Program-made: the position numbers and the translations under genes
Part shown: piece after piece, positions 18,934 through 28,639 of the stretch
How the letters are laid out: every line of letters starts with the position of its first letter
How positions within the stretch are numbered: position 1 is the first letter of the stretch
The notes under the pieces: model-generated
Databases searched by the model: none
What the model saw: the letters and a program-made list of their open reading frames with translations, nothing else
What the model was told of the DNA's origin: nothing
Assembly: GCF_025971945.1 (NCBI RefSeq)
Contig: NZ_JAPDHW010000001.1
Location: 124,001 to 188,000 of the forward strand
DNA: 64,000 nt
Source of the DNA: Chryseobacterium kimseyorum
GTDB taxonomy: Bacteria > Bacteroidota > Bacteroidia > Flavobacteriales > Weeksellaceae
Direction of reading: 5' to 3'

Positions 18934-19764
18934 ATGACACAGCAAAATAGAGTATGGTTTATTACGGGATCTTCCCGAGGTTTCGGACGTGTATGGACAG
19001 AAGCTGCATTGAAACGGGGTGATCAGGTGGTTGCTACAGCAAGAAAGTTGGAAAGCATTTCAGATTTTAAAGAAAACTATGGCGATCAGGTATTGACCCT
19101 GGAGCTGGATGTCACAAATCCTGATGAGGTCAAAGAAGCTGTTAAGAAAGCCCACGAACATTTCGGAAAACTGGATATTGTTCTCAACAATGCAGGATAT
19201 TCACTGGTCGGCACTATTGAGGAAGCAACTGCGGATGAGATACGTGCCCTGTACGAGACCAATATCATCGGTCCGGTAAGTGTTATTCAGGCAGCATTAC
19301 CCATTTTGAGAGAACAGGGTTTTGGTCATATCTTAGGAACTTCAAGCAACATTGGACACTTCACTTTGCCCGTCCTTGGATATTACAGTTCTTCTAAATG
19401 GGCATTTGAAGCCATTCACGAAAGTTTATCAGAAGAAGTGAAGCAGTTTGGGATTAAAGTCACCATTATAGAACCGGGTGCCTATGCCACAGAATTCGGC
19501 AGTCAGGAATCATTAAAATTCTCAGGGAATATTGAAGCTTACACAGATCTAAAAGCAGAATTTATTAAAAGCCTTTCAACGTTTGAGCAGGGAGATCCTA
19601 ATGCAACAGCACAGGCGCTTTTCAAAGTTGTAGATTCTGAAAACCCGCCATTGCGTTTTCATATGGGCAGTCATAACCTGCCATTGATAAAAGGGATCTA
19701 TGCAGAACGGATCGCCTTATGGGAATCTTGGGATGAAGTTTCGAGATCAGCTCAAGGCAACTAA
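18934..19764 (+). CDS. SDR-family NAD(P)-dependent oxidoreductase
   Basis: A 276-residue classical short-chain dehydrogenase. Cofactor motif TGSSRGFGRVW, NNAGYS after strand 4, catalytic Ser in GTSSNIGHF and the YxxxK motif as YYSSSKWAFE. TGSSRGFG followed by basic residues suggests NADPH preference. The substrate is unknown; relatives reduce aldehydes and ketones. A terminator follows, and it is the likely target of the neighbouring HxlR or AraC regulator. Confidence 0.95.
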   Translation: MTQQNRVWFITGSSRGFGRVWTEAALKRGDQVVATARKLESISDFKENYGDQVLTLELDVTNPDEVKEAVKKAHEHFGKLDIVLNNAGYSLVGTIEEATADEIRALYETNIIGPVSVIQAALPILREQGFGHILGTSSNIGHFTLPVLGYYSSSKWAFEAIHESLSEEVKQFGIKVTIIEPGAYATEFGSQESLKFSGNIEAYTDLKAEFIKSLSTFEQGDPNATAQALFKVVDSENPPLRFHMGSHNLPLIKGIYAERIALWESWDEVSRSAQGN

Positions 19765-19775
19765 TAATTTTATGT

Positions 19776-19805
19776 AAAACCGATTATTTTTATAGTCGGT
19801 TTTTA
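19776..19805 (+). terminator. Intrinsic terminator after SDR gene
   Basis: AAAACCGA at 19776-19783 pairs with TCGGTTTT at 19796-19803, followed by T residues. Confidence 0.75.
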
Positions 19806-19824
19806 TTATCTTTAATAAAGAATT

Positions 19825-20745
19825 ATGAAAAAAGACGAACAGACACCTAAAAAATTCAGATCACTCACCGAAGCACATCTCTTTTTTGATCTGCCGGAAC
19901 CTAAGCATCCGCTGATCAGCCTGATCAACGAGGCTCACAGTTTTATGCCAGATGATAAGCTGCACCGTCGTCATGTTTTAGGTTTTTATAAGATATCATA
20001 TAAACCAAAATTAAGCGGAAAGATAGAATATGGTCAGGATTACTACGACTTTGATCAGGGCGGACTTTTATTTGCGGCACCGGGTCAAATTATGGGAGGC
20101 AAAGGGTCAGAAGATTCTGCCTGTTCTCAGTTTTCTTTGTTTATCCATCCCGACTTTTTTTTGGGTTATCCATTGGCTAAAAAGATCAAAAAGTTTGGTT
20201 TCTTTTCCTATTCTATCAAAGAGACTTTGCATCTCTCAGAAGAAGAAAAAAATACTGTTCTTTCCCTCTTTAATTTTATAGAAAATGAATTGAATGCGAG
20301 GATCGATGATTTCAGCCATGATGTGATCATCTCTCAGCTTGAATTATTATTTAACTATGCCAATCGTTTTTATAAAAGGCAATTCATTACGCGAAAGGCA
20401 TTAGGTAGCAATCTTCTTGAAAAATTCGAGACTTTACTGGATGCGTATTTTAAAGATGATCTATCTGCAGAACTCGGATTGCCATCTGTCTCATACTTTG
20501 CAGACCAACTCAATCTGTCGGCAAGTTATCTGACCGATATGCTGCGTTCCCTCACAGGGCAGAGTACTCAGCAGCATATACACGACAGACTGATCGTTGA
20601 GGCAAAACAGATCCTTTCCACAACAAATCTTTCTGTAGGAGAGGTAGCATATGCCTTAGGATTTGAGCATTCCCAATCCTTCAGTAATCTGTTCAAGACT
20701 AAAACTTCAATTTCTCCTTTAGAATTCAGAAAGTCTTTTAATTGA
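19825..20745 (+). CDS. AraC-family transcriptional regulator
   Basis: A 306-residue regulator with an N-terminal cupin-like ligand domain (GLLFAAPGQIMGGKG, FIHPDFFLGYPLAKKIKKFG), a helical linker and a C-terminal double HTH (VSYFADQLNLSASYLTDMLR and SVGEVAYALGFEHSQSFSNL, ending in TSISPLEFR). It is a clear paralog of the regulator at 24727. It sits just after the SDR gene, a common pairing for self-contained stress or catabolic units. Confidence 0.93.
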   Translation: MKKDEQTPKKFRSLTEAHLFFDLPEPKHPLISLINEAHSFMPDDKLHRRHVLGFYKISYKPKLSGKIEYGQDYYDFDQGGLLFAAPGQIMGGKGSEDSACSQFSLFIHPDFFLGYPLAKKIKKFGFFSYSIKETLHLSEEEKNTVLSLFNFIENELNARIDDFSHDVIISQLELLFNYANRFYKRQFITRKALGSNLLEKFETLLDAYFKDDLSAELGLPSVSYFADQLNLSASYLTDMLRSLTGQSTQQHIHDRLIVEAKQILSTTNLSVGEVAYALGFEHSQSFSNLFKTKTSISPLEFRKSFN

Positions 20746-20922
20746 TCTTGGAGCAAGTTTATAATATGATGCCGATAAACAATATATTTGTATCTGATCT
20801 TAAGACAAAATGAACGCCTTATCAATGGAGGACAACGAAATAACTTATTCGGTTTTTTCCTAAGAATCTGGATGAAGTGGAAGTGATCATTAAAGTATAG
20901 AAATCTTTAATAATTTTAGATT

Positions 20923-21594
20923 ATGCCGATAAACAGAATACCTCCTGACGGAGGCATGTTGTATACTGAAACAGATATGACTCGATTTTTCCCCGAGCCA
21001 TTAAATGCAATTACTGCTGTATTTTTTTTAGTCTTAGCAATTTTTTGGAGCAGTAAAATGAAAGGGAATTTCAAAAGATATCCATTTTTAACTTACTGTT
21101 TAATCCTGTTATATATAGGTGCAATTGGCGGAACTATATATCATTCATTCAGACAGTGGCCAGTGTTTATCGTAATGGATTGGTTGCCTATCATGCTGCT
21201 GTGTCTGTCTGCCGGATTTTACTTTATTGCAAAGAGTACAAAATGGCATTACGCTGTTTTGATGATTTTCAGTTATCTACTTCTTATGTTTGCTTTGAGA
21301 AATTGGATATTGATAGATAACATTGGTTTGTTTATCAATATCAATTATGCGATGATGGCTTCATTTGTAATTTTCTCAGTAGTAAGATGTCTTATTTATA
21401 CAAAGTGGAAAGCTGGAAAATGGGTAGGTTTTGCTGTTCTGTCATTTGCTCTGGCATTGACATTTCGTGTTGCAGATCAATGGGAATGGTTTAGCTTTGG
21501 AACCCATTTTTTGTGGCATACGTTTGGGGCAGTAGCGACATTTTGTATGTTTAATTATATTAATCTTACACAAAAAGAGACAGGAAAAATATAA
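20923..21594 (+). CDS. Seven-TM protein resembling the CREST/ceramidase superfamily
   Basis: A 223-residue integral membrane protein with about seven hydrophobic segments. Conserved polar residues sit where the CREST superfamily (alkaline ceramidases, PAQR, Per1) places metal ligands and catalytic groups: Glu16/Asp18 before TM1, GGTIYHSF (His74), VMDWLPI (Asp86) and HFLWH (His195, His199). This suggests a zinc-dependent lipid amidase or hydrolase, but the similarity is motif-level only and I cannot confirm it. It has no evident operon partner. Confidence 0.6.
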   Translation: MPINRIPPDGGMLYTETDMTRFFPEPLNAITAVFFLVLAIFWSSKMKGNFKRYPFLTYCLILLYIGAIGGTIYHSFRQWPVFIVMDWLPIMLLCLSAGFYFIAKSTKWHYAVLMIFSYLLLMFALRNWILIDNIGLFININYAMMASFVIFSVVRCLIYTKWKAGKWVGFAVLSFALALTFRVADQWEWFSFGTHFLWHTFGAVATFCMFNYINLTQKETGKI

Positions 21595-21954
21595 ATTGTT
21601 TTTTTAATTTAAAAAACAGTTAATCTTGTATGTTGATTGACAAGGGAGTCTTAACCAGAGGTACATAAAATCGATTAGCAAGGAATTACTTAAATAACTG
21701 ATCTATTGTTGCGCATGTGGCATAGGAGCCCAGAAACGTTTGACTAATTTTCAAAAAAACGATTAATATATCTGCGCACTTTTATTTAATCACATTGCTA
21801 AATATATGCGTATTTTCTTTCAAAATATGATTATTTTAATCCTTTTGGAATTATTTTTTGTGAGAAACAAAGGACTTGCGAGCAGAATATCTCCACTTGT
21901 AACAGCGTTTGTAGAATAAATTTCTCCTTTTAGTGTGGCTGTTAATTATCTTCT
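21595..21954. other. Intergenic stretch, possible 37-codon ORF
   Basis: About 360 AT-rich bases. The only notable frame is a 37-codon ATG frame at 21806-21919 (MRIFFQNMIILILLELFFV...), hydrophobic at its start, without a recognisable family. I would not call it a gene. Confidence 0.35.
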
Positions 21955-22524
21955 CTATTTTGATCTGATTTCTTTTATAATCTTTGCTGGAATTCCGCCG
22001 ACTACCGTATTATCCGGAACATTTTTTGAAACGACTGCACCTGCTGCCACCACTGAATTTTCTCCGATAGTAACGCCCGGAAGGATGCTTACATTGGCTC
22101 CAATCCATGCATTTTTTTTAACATGTACTGCCTGGGGAATAAGTGAGTGCCTTTCTTCCGGATTGATGGGATGACCTTCTGAGAGAATACTGACTTTGGG
22201 AGCAATAAAAACATTGTCTTCTATTGTGATTCCTCCGAGATCCAGAAACACACAGTCGAAATTGATAAATACATTTTTACCGATCCTTGTATTTTTACCA
22301 TAATTTATGTGCAATGGGGGGAACAGTGTCGTGCTTTCATCTATCTCACTGCCTGTTATCTGACTAAGAAGTTCCCTTATTTCCAATGGATCAGAAGAAT
22401 TATTCATCTGGGTGGTTAGTTTTTTCGTGGCGAATGATGCCTGTCTTATTTTGTGTGCTTGCGGATCATCGGCTGAAATTGTTTCCCCTGCCTTTAATCT
22501 TTCAAATATGTTGGGTAATGACAT
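21955..22524 (-). CDS. Maltose/galactoside-type sugar O-acetyltransferase
   Basis: A 189-residue left-handed beta-helix acyltransferase (LacA/Maa type): an N-terminal helical Mac domain, then hexapeptide repeats ([20 protein letters not shown]), the catalytic His in ILSEGHPI, and a closing [33 protein letters not shown]. It acetylates a sugar hydroxyl using acetyl-CoA in the cytoplasm. It lies 2 bp downstream of the CMD/ABM gene and is probably co-transcribed with it and the cupin gene. Confidence 0.93.
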   Translation of the reverse strand: MSLPNIFERLKAGETISADDPQAHKIRQASFATKKLTTQMNNSSDPLEIRELLSQITGSEIDESTTLFPPLHINYGKNTRIGKNVFINFDCVFLDLGGITIEDNVFIAPKVSILSEGHPINPEERHSLIPQAVHVKKNAWIGANVSILPGVTIGENSVVAAGAVVSKNVPDNTVVGGIPAKIIKEIRSK

Positions 22525-22526
22525 TG

Positions 22527-23591
22527 CTATTTTAATTTTTTAAAGATTTCGGTCATCGTATCAGGGTCCAGACTATTCATATCTATCAGTTTTAAGGTTT
22601 TTACCATTTTTAAAGTAGTCGCTTTGTAATGTTGAAAATGAGGTGTCTGCAAATGAGCTTGATACGCCGCCTGGCCATCATAGATCTCAATGATCTTTAC
22701 CTGAGTTGGAGTTTCTTTTTGTGACATCGGAAAAATAGCCAAAACTCCCGGCTCTTTCTTCACTGATGCAGATGCTTCCTCTTTTAAAATGGAATTGTAT
22801 TCATCCAGATACTCAGGTAATATTTCAATTTCAGAAATCCGTACCATCATATCAGATTTCGTAGCCGGCAGTAATGGTATTTTAATGATTTCTCTAACCG
22901 TATTTGCCTGACTGGTACTGACATTGGATTCAATTAACATTGATAACTGCTCAAGCTGATTGTCGGTTATCCCGGTATTCTTACCCATATTGATATGTGA
23001 TTTTAATTGACTTTCAACTCCCGGTATCGAAGCAAGAGCCGCAATAGTCACAAGCTCTCTTTGCTGGTAGGTCAATACATTACTCACAAAAATATCTGCA
23101 AACAGATGTTCCTTTAAAAAAACATCAATACGAGGAGCAAACTCACCAAAACCCGGTGCAGGTTTTGATTGTGGTATTTTCGTCAATTGTTCCAAAACTT
23201 TTCTACCTTGCTCATATTTATTTACAGGATTATTTTCCACTTTTATTTTTTCGCCTTCCTGATCTTTTATTCCCTTAAGTTTTCTTTCATCTACAATTGT
23301 TTTAAAAGTATTGACCGCATTTAGGCTTCTGGGAAAACCACAATATGCATATAACTGAACCAATGCTTCCTTGATTTCATTAATGGTCAATCCTGAATCC
23401 AAACCTTTGTTCAATTCATTACTTAACTTATCTAAATTTCCCGTTGCTGTCAATGATGAAATAATCACCAGACTTTTTTGCGGTGCTGAAAGGTTGGCTT
23501 CTGTTTTTTCGTTCTGTTGTGCGTTCATTGTCGGGATATTCATGGTAAGTATGAGTAATACGATTGCTTTTAGAAATTTACTTTTGCTCAT
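22527..23591 (-). CDS. Exported double-CMD plus ABM-domain fusion protein
   Basis: A 354-residue protein with a signal peptide ([15 protein letters not shown]). Two carboxymuconolactone-decarboxylase/AhpD-like helical domains follow: residues about 35-115 with [20 protein letters not shown], and 140-235 with [21 protein letters not shown]-terminal antibiotic-biosynthesis-monooxygenase (ABM) dimeric barrel lies at about 255-345 ([19 protein letters not shown]). The AhpD Cys pair is reduced to single Cys or none, so peroxidase activity is doubtful. It is co-directional with the exported cupin, a common CMD partner. Confidence 0.88.
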   Translation of the reverse strand: MSKSKFLKAIVLLILTMNIPTMNAQQNEKTEANLSAPQKSLVIISSLTATGNLDKLSNELNKGLDSGLTINEIKEALVQLYAYCGFPRSLNAVNTFKTIVDERKLKGIKDQEGEKIKVENNPVNKYEQGRKVLEQLTKIPQSKPAPGFGEFAPRIDVFLKEHLFADIFVSNVLTYQQRELVTIAALASIPGVESQLKSHINMGKNTGITDNQLEQLSMLIESNVSTSQANTVREIIKIPLLPATKSDMMVRISEIEILPEYLDEYNSILKEEASASVKKEPGVLAIFPMSQKETPTQVKIIEIYDGQAAYQAHLQTPHFQHYKATTLKMVKTLKLIDMNSLDPDTMTEIFKKLK

Positions 23592-23601
23592 TGGTGATTA
23601 T

Positions 23602-24108
23602 TTAGTCTTGATTTGCAGATTTGAATTCTTCATCCGTTACAGGATTAAGCCATGTAGCGTTAGTTTCGCCTTCATAATTGGTAATAGCAATATGCACCAT
23701 TTTTGTTTTAAAAGTTGCTCCGTGCCAATGCACTACATTTTCAGGTATATTGATCACGTCTCCTTTTTTGATGATTTTTGATTTTTTACCTTTTTCCTGA
23801 TACAGACCTTTTCCTTCTGTAACAATCAAAACCTGACCTTTTGGATGAGTATGCCAATTTGTTCTGGCTCCAGGTTCAAAAGTAACACTGCCTAAAACAA
23901 ATTCATTGTTTTTATCTTTGGCCAAAAGGGTTTGTAGATAAGCGTTTCCTGTAAAGTATCCATTATTGATTTTTTCTCCCTGCGGAAAGAGCGCTGTGGT
24001 GTTTTCTGTTGTCATTTTTTCTTGATTTTTATTGTTACTGCAAGAGTTTATAGCAGATGAAGTTCCTGCCAGCACTACTGCAATAATCATGTTCAATGAT
24101 TTTATCAT
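23602..24108 (-). CDS. Cupin-domain lipoprotein
   Basis: A 168-residue protein with a lipoprotein signal ending in INSC and a single small-barrel cupin. The metal motif is visible as NWHTHPKGQVLIVTEG (motif 1) and VHWHGA (motif 2). It resembles the cupin that accompanies CMD proteins in many genomes, here exported rather than cytoplasmic. The CMD/ABM gene starts 10 bp downstream, then the acetyltransferase, forming a three-gene operon. Substrate unknown. Confidence 0.88.
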   Translation of the reverse strand: MIKSLNMIIAVVLAGTSSAINSCSNNKNQEKMTTENTTALFPQGEKINNGYFTGNAYLQTLLAKDKNNEFVLGSVTFEPGARTNWHTHPKGQVLIVTEGKGLYQEKGKKSKIIKKGDVINIPENVVHWHGATFKTKMVHIAITNYEGETNATWLNPVTDEEFKSANQD

Positions 24109-24169
24109 TAGATTTTATTATTGGATTAATTCACATTTTAAGTTGCTTTATGCCACTGACTTGAAAATA

Positions 24170-24465
24170 AATAATCATGAGATAATTCTGTTAATGAAGT
24201 CAATATGTTAGATTATTGTAATCTTTATAGAATAAAGCCAAATTCTCCTAAAGTTAATAATAAGTAAGTTCACCTTTGGCTGGCTAAATCCATTTGGTAC
24301 ATTTTCTGAAGCCAGCTCGTGATTCAGCATACTTATTTTCTCAGTTGTGCCGTAATCTTCCAGTTTCAAGATCAGCGTAATTTCAGCTGCAAAATCTCTA
24401 GTTTCATGTTGATCGTTCAATCCTGGAAATACTGTTTTCTCACCTATGCTTATTCTTAATTTCAT
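24170..24465 (-). pseudogene. Decayed cyclophilin-like fold protein
   Basis: From an ATG at 24465 the frame reads MKLRISIGEKTVFPGLNDQH, then RDFAAEITLILKLEDYGTTE, the start of the small cyclophilin-like fold proteins. After GFSQPK the expected sequence continues in another frame (KGELTYY, then stops, then ENLALFYKDYNN), so the C-terminal half is lost through a frameshift and nonsense codons. The intact family often accompanies oxidoreductase or CMD genes. The remnant lies just before the AraC gene, on the opposite strand. Confidence 0.6.
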
Positions 24466-24726
24466 AGAATTTTTTTTTCGGTAAAATGATCGTTTAAATA
24501 GTTCCGGTCTACAGAAAAGCTTCAATGTAGCATGAAAACAAGGACAGATCAATACAGAAATTTTATAAATTATTATGCTTCTATAACTACAGTACAAATC
24601 TCGCGATTATCAGTAAGTAGAAGTTTATACAAAATACTGTTTTATTTACCACTTTTACATATTTTGAGTGAAATCGATTTTTGAAGCCAAAAGGATGATT
24701 ACTTTTGTAATGTAAATAATTACGAT

Positions 24727-25623
24727 ATGGATCAGGTAGAACGAATTGATACGGTAAAGCAGTATAATGACTACGCAGGTGTAGATACATTGCACCCTTT
24801 GGTGAGTGTTGTCAATTTTAATGAAGTACCCACTATACAGCATTTTAGAAGGCAGATTGGGTTGTATGCAGTTTTTCTGAAAAACATAAAATGCGGTGAT
24901 ATGACCTACGGTTGCCAACCGTATGATTACGAAGACGGAACATTAGTTTTTGTTTCTCCTGGTCAGGTTTACGGAATAGACAGCAAAGGTGTCGCTATAA
25001 AACCATCAGGTTACGGTCTTGTTTTTCATCCTGATCTTATAAAAGGGTCACAACTTGGTAAAACTATTAAAGACTATAATTTTTTCTCTTACGAAGTCAG
25101 TGAGGCCCTTCATCTTTCAAAAAAGGAACGCAAGACCATTGTGGAATGTCTGGAAAAGATAAGCGAAGAAATGGACCTTAACATCGACAAGCACAGCAAA
25201 ACCCTGATCGTTTCAAATATCGAGTTGTTTCTTAATTATTGCATGCGGTATTACGACCGTCAGTTCATCACAAGAACTAATGTGAATAGGGATATTCTAA
25301 TACGTTTTGAAAGCCTTCTTGATGATTACTTCAAGTCTGAGAAAACATTAACACTTGGTTTGCCAACTGTGGCTTACTGCGCAGCAGAATTATTTCTTTC
25401 CCCGAATTATTTTGGTGATCTTATTAAAAAGGAAACGGGAAATACAGCGTTAGATTACATTCAAAACAAATTAATCGACGAAGCAAAAAATAAGATTTTT
25501 GACCATTCGAAAACCCTAAGTGAAATTGCAGCTGATTTAGGATTTAAGTACCAACAACACTTTACCCGATTATTTAAACAAAAAACAGGTATAACACCTA
25601 ATGAATATAGGAGTTTAAATTGA
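24727..25623 (+). CDS. AraC-family transcriptional regulator
   Basis: A 298-residue paralog of the regulator at 19825: cupin-like N-terminus (GTLVFVSPGQVYGIDSKG), FHPDLIKGSQLGKTIKDYNF, and a C-terminal double HTH (VAYCAAELFLSPNYFGDLIK, LSEIAADLGFKYQQHFTRLF, TGITPNEYR). A TACTTTTG -7 box lies at 24700-24707. It is divergent from the decayed cyclophilin-fold gene and the cupin-CMD operon, which it may control. Confidence 0.93.
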   Translation: MDQVERIDTVKQYNDYAGVDTLHPLVSVVNFNEVPTIQHFRRQIGLYAVFLKNIKCGDMTYGCQPYDYEDGTLVFVSPGQVYGIDSKGVAIKPSGYGLVFHPDLIKGSQLGKTIKDYNFFSYEVSEALHLSKKERKTIVECLEKISEEMDLNIDKHSKTLIVSNIELFLNYCMRYYDRQFITRTNVNRDILIRFESLLDDYFKSEKTLTLGLPTVAYCAAELFLSPNYFGDLIKKETGNTALDYIQNKLIDEAKNKIFDHSKTLSEIAADLGFKYQQHFTRLFKQKTGITPNEYRSLN

Positions 25624-25693
25624 GTATTGATTATTTCAGCATCAATAATTGTTCTAGAGACGAATTGTGCAATATTAATAATAGTCTCAAAAA

Positions 25694-26030
25694 ATGAAAA
25701 TAACACTATGTTTAACAACCTTATTTATAATGTACTCTTGTACTAAAACAGATTGTAATGAGGTGAAGTTAGCTTTTTATCCGGACGATTATAATTTAAT
25801 TATTGAAGAATCAAATATAGATTTAACATTGATAAAGATTAATGGTTCCAAACCTATAACTGGTGAAAAATTTAATATTATGGTATATAATAATTAGATG
25901 CTAAATTCTAATAATGTTGAGCTGGGAGATACTATAATAAAAAGGAAGGGTAGTTTAGATGTTTGCCATTCATAAAAAAGACACTACTTTACAGTTCAAA
26001 TGGCTTTGCAAAGGGAAAACATTTAAATAA
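25694..26030 (+). pseudogene. Small lipoprotein gene, probably broken
   Basis: An ATG at 25694 begins a lipoprotein signal (TLFIMYSC) and 67 codons that end at a TAG at 25895. The same frame continues with NSNNVELGDTIIKRKGSLDV to a TAA, and then the neighbouring frame reads IHKKDTTLQFKWLCKGKTFK and stops at 26030. The continuous coding look suggests a gene of about 110 residues with one nonsense and one frameshift lesion. A genuine 67-residue lipoprotein cannot be excluded. No family recognised. Confidence 0.5.
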
Positions 26031-26236
26031 AAAAGGGGAAATAATACGTAATCCTTATTGGTTGTCGTTTCATCTTCAAACCCTTTCTACCGCACGATTC
26101 TGTCGTGTGTAAGATATTAAGTAGCCTCATATTTGAGCTTACTCACAATTAAATAAACAGTTTTTTATTCCTTTAAGTGCGAAATTATATGCCCAATGGA
26201 GGAAGATTCTTAATAGTCATAGTGATGGATATATAA

Positions 26237-27745
26237 TTAAAACTCGTCTTCCAGCTTATCATAAAGTCTCTGAAATTTTGTGAAATTTTTTAAATACACT
26301 GCATGATTTTCTTTACTCGGCTCATAAAATTGTTCAGTGCTGTCTGTTATATCTGCAGTTGTGTGATCTTCCGCAGGCTGATTTGGCGTAATTCCTAATG
26401 CTTCCATACCTATGAGCGCAGCTCCCCATGCTGAACTTTCCACTGTATCTTTAACGAAAACGGGCTTGTTAAAAATATCTGCTAACATTTGAATCAGATT
26501 CTGTGACCGAGCTAAACCGCCACTTACATAGATTTTTTGAATTGGGCCAGTGTTTTCCTCCAACGCAATTCCAACGCTGTAGATTGCGAACAGCATGCCC
26601 TCCATCATAGCCCGCGCAAAGTGGGCAGAGGTGTGCTGCAACTGTATTCCAAAATACACTCCTTTTGCATTGGAATTCCAGTGCGGAGCACGCTCACCAG
26701 TTAAGTACGGCAAAAAAATTAAACCTTCTGATCCCGGATCGACTGAATCTATTATTTCGCTTAGATGCTCGGTAAAATCCTCATCCTTAATTTTTTTGAT
26801 CGATTCGCTTAGGAAGGCATTTCGGAACCAATTTCGCAAAATACCACCATTATTGACTGCTCCTCCAATTACATATTCATTGGGTCTGAAGAGATAGCTG
26901 AATAACCGTTGCTCTTGCTCCGGATTTGGCAGCGGAGAGGTAACCCGTATAGCTCCGCTGGTGCCAACAGTTACGGAAGCCACTCCTGGTGTCACAGCTC
27001 CTACTCCCAGATTAGCCAGACAGCCATCGCTACCTCCAATAACAAATGAAGTACCTTCTGAGATGCGCATCGAGGCTGCTGTTTTTCTGTCTTGCAATAC
27101 CAAAACATGGTCAATCGGGACAGGTGTAGACAGCTGTTCGCCAGAGATTCCTGCGAGATTCAGTGCTAATTCAGACCACACTAACTTATGAATATCAAAT
27201 AGTCCCGTAGCCGATGCAATGGAATGATCAACCACATAGGTGCCAAAGAGTCGGTAAAAAAGAAATTCCTTAATACCAATAAATTTATGGGACCGAGCAA
27301 ACACTTTTTCATCATACGATTTTATCCATATTAATTTGCAAAGCAGAGACATGGGATGAATGGGCGTTCCTGTCTGTTGATATAATATTCTACCATCTTC
27401 CTTTGCCTTCAATCCGGTAGCTATATCTTCACTTCTCCGGTCAGCCCAAATGATGCAATTCGTGAGCGGTTTTCCTGATTTGTCAACAGCTATTAGTCCG
27501 TGCATGGCACTGCTCACCGAAATACACAAAGGCTGCAGCATCTTATCAATGCCGTGTAATTCGTCCATTACACGCGCAATCGACTCAATACACGCATTAT
27601 AAATAACCTCAGGATCCTGTTCGTAATGTCCTTCAGAAGGATTCAGTATAGGATAAGAAATGTTTTGTATTGCCAAGACTTTGCCTTTCAGGTCAAATGC
27701 AACGGCTTTTGTAGACGAGGTACCAATATCTAATCCTATTATCAT
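26237..27745 (-). CDS. gntK: FGGY-family carbohydrate kinase, probably gluconokinase
   Basis: A 502-residue FGGY kinase with the phosphate-binding start MIIGLDIGTSSTKAVAFDLK, then YEQDPEVIYNACIESI, the FGGY signatures GTPIHPMSLLCKLIWIK and FVIGGSDGCLANLGVGAV, and the C-terminal adenosine motif IYVSGGLARS. HPMSLLCKL is typical of the gluconate-kinase subgroup rather than xylulokinases. It phosphorylates a sugar or sugar acid with ATP, most likely D-gluconate. No transporter or 6-phosphogluconate dehydrogenase lies nearby, so the substrate remains tentative. It is divergent from the DUF429 gene. Confidence 0.88.
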   Translation of the reverse strand: MIIGLDIGTSSTKAVAFDLKGKVLAIQNISYPILNPSEGHYEQDPEVIYNACIESIARVMDELHGIDKMLQPLCISVSSAMHGLIAVDKSGKPLTNCIIWADRRSEDIATGLKAKEDGRILYQQTGTPIHPMSLLCKLIWIKSYDEKVFARSHKFIGIKEFLFYRLFGTYVVDHSIASATGLFDIHKLVWSELALNLAGISGEQLSTPVPIDHVLVLQDRKTAASMRISEGTSFVIGGSDGCLANLGVGAVTPGVASVTVGTSGAIRVTSPLPNPEQEQRLFSYLFRPNEYVIGGAVNNGGILRNWFRNAFLSESIKKIKDEDFTEHLSEIIDSVDPGSEGLIFLPYLTGERAPHWNSNAKGVYFGIQLQHTSAHFARAMMEGMLFAIYSVGIALEENTGPIQKIYVSGGLARSQNLIQMLADIFNKPVFVKDTVESSAWGAALIGMEALGITPNQPAEDHTTADITDSTEQFYEPSKENHAVYLKNFTKFQRLYDKLEDEF

Positions 27746-27807
27746 AATTTTTAATCAAAAGTTTAAGTGATATATTTACGATCTAAATTACATTAGATTT
27801 TGACAAA

Positions 27808-28518
27808 ATGCAAAAATTAATAGGTATTGATGGCTGTAAGTATGGCTGGGTAGCTGTGTCAATGAAAAGCGATACTGCAGACCTTTTCAAAAGTTTGGCA
27901 GATCTGATCAATTTTTATCCGGAAAGCAGTATGTTCATGATTGATATGCCAGTTGGTCTCTCCAATATTGATTTGAAAGAAAGAAATTGCGAAACGATAG
28001 CCCGAAAAATTTTATCTAAAAAAAGAAAACCGAGTCTGTTTTCAGTGCCGTGTCGCGAGTCAATATATGCTTCAACATATGAGGAAGCTAATCAGATAAA
28101 TAGAGAAATAATTAAGAAAGGTATTTCCAAACAATCGTGGGGTATAGTTCAGAAGATCAGGGAAGTCGATCAACTTTTACAAAACAACAGAAGCCTTGTA
28201 CGTAAGATCAAAGAATCGCATCCTGAGGTAGCGTTTCATTTTTTGAACAGTCAGCAATCTATGGAATACAATAAAAAGACCGCTGAGGGCCAGCAGGAAA
28301 GATTGCAAGTATTGAAGAGTTTTTCCGATAGGGCAGAAGTCATTTTTAATAATTCAATGAGTAATTTTAAAAGAAAACATGTTTCTGCAGATGACATTTT
28401 AGATTCGATCTGCCTCGCAGTAACCCTTGAGGAGATGATAAATTCCGGTAGTTCTTTTGAGGACGGTAATTTAGACAGTCTGGGAATACCAATGAAAATA
28501 CATTATTTTAATCAATAA
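27808..28518 (+). CDS. DUF429-domain protein
   Basis: A 236-residue protein of the DUF429 family, an RNase H-like fold predicted to be a nuclease: IGIDGCKYGWVAVSM at the first strand, FMIDMPVGLS, and SKQSWGIVQKIREVD in the core. Acidic residues Asp8 and Asp in DMPVGL could coordinate metal. Function unknown. It is divergently transcribed from the kinase with a gap of about 60 bp. Confidence 0.85.
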   Translation: MQKLIGIDGCKYGWVAVSMKSDTADLFKSLADLINFYPESSMFMIDMPVGLSNIDLKERNCETIARKILSKKRKPSLFSVPCRESIYASTYEEANQINREIIKKGISKQSWGIVQKIREVDQLLQNNRSLVRKIKESHPEVAFHFLNSQQSMEYNKKTAEGQQERLQVLKSFSDRAEVIFNNSMSNFKRKHVSADDILDSICLAVTLEEMINSGSSFEDGNLDSLGIPMKIHYFNQ

Positions 28519-28639
28519 AATGTAGTGTGCTCATTTGAGAATGTTTACTACAAAGTTTTGCAATGGAACATCTGGAATTACAAAATCTAATAGTAACTGA
28601 TATAGAAATTTTATAAAGAATGTATAAATTTACATACCA

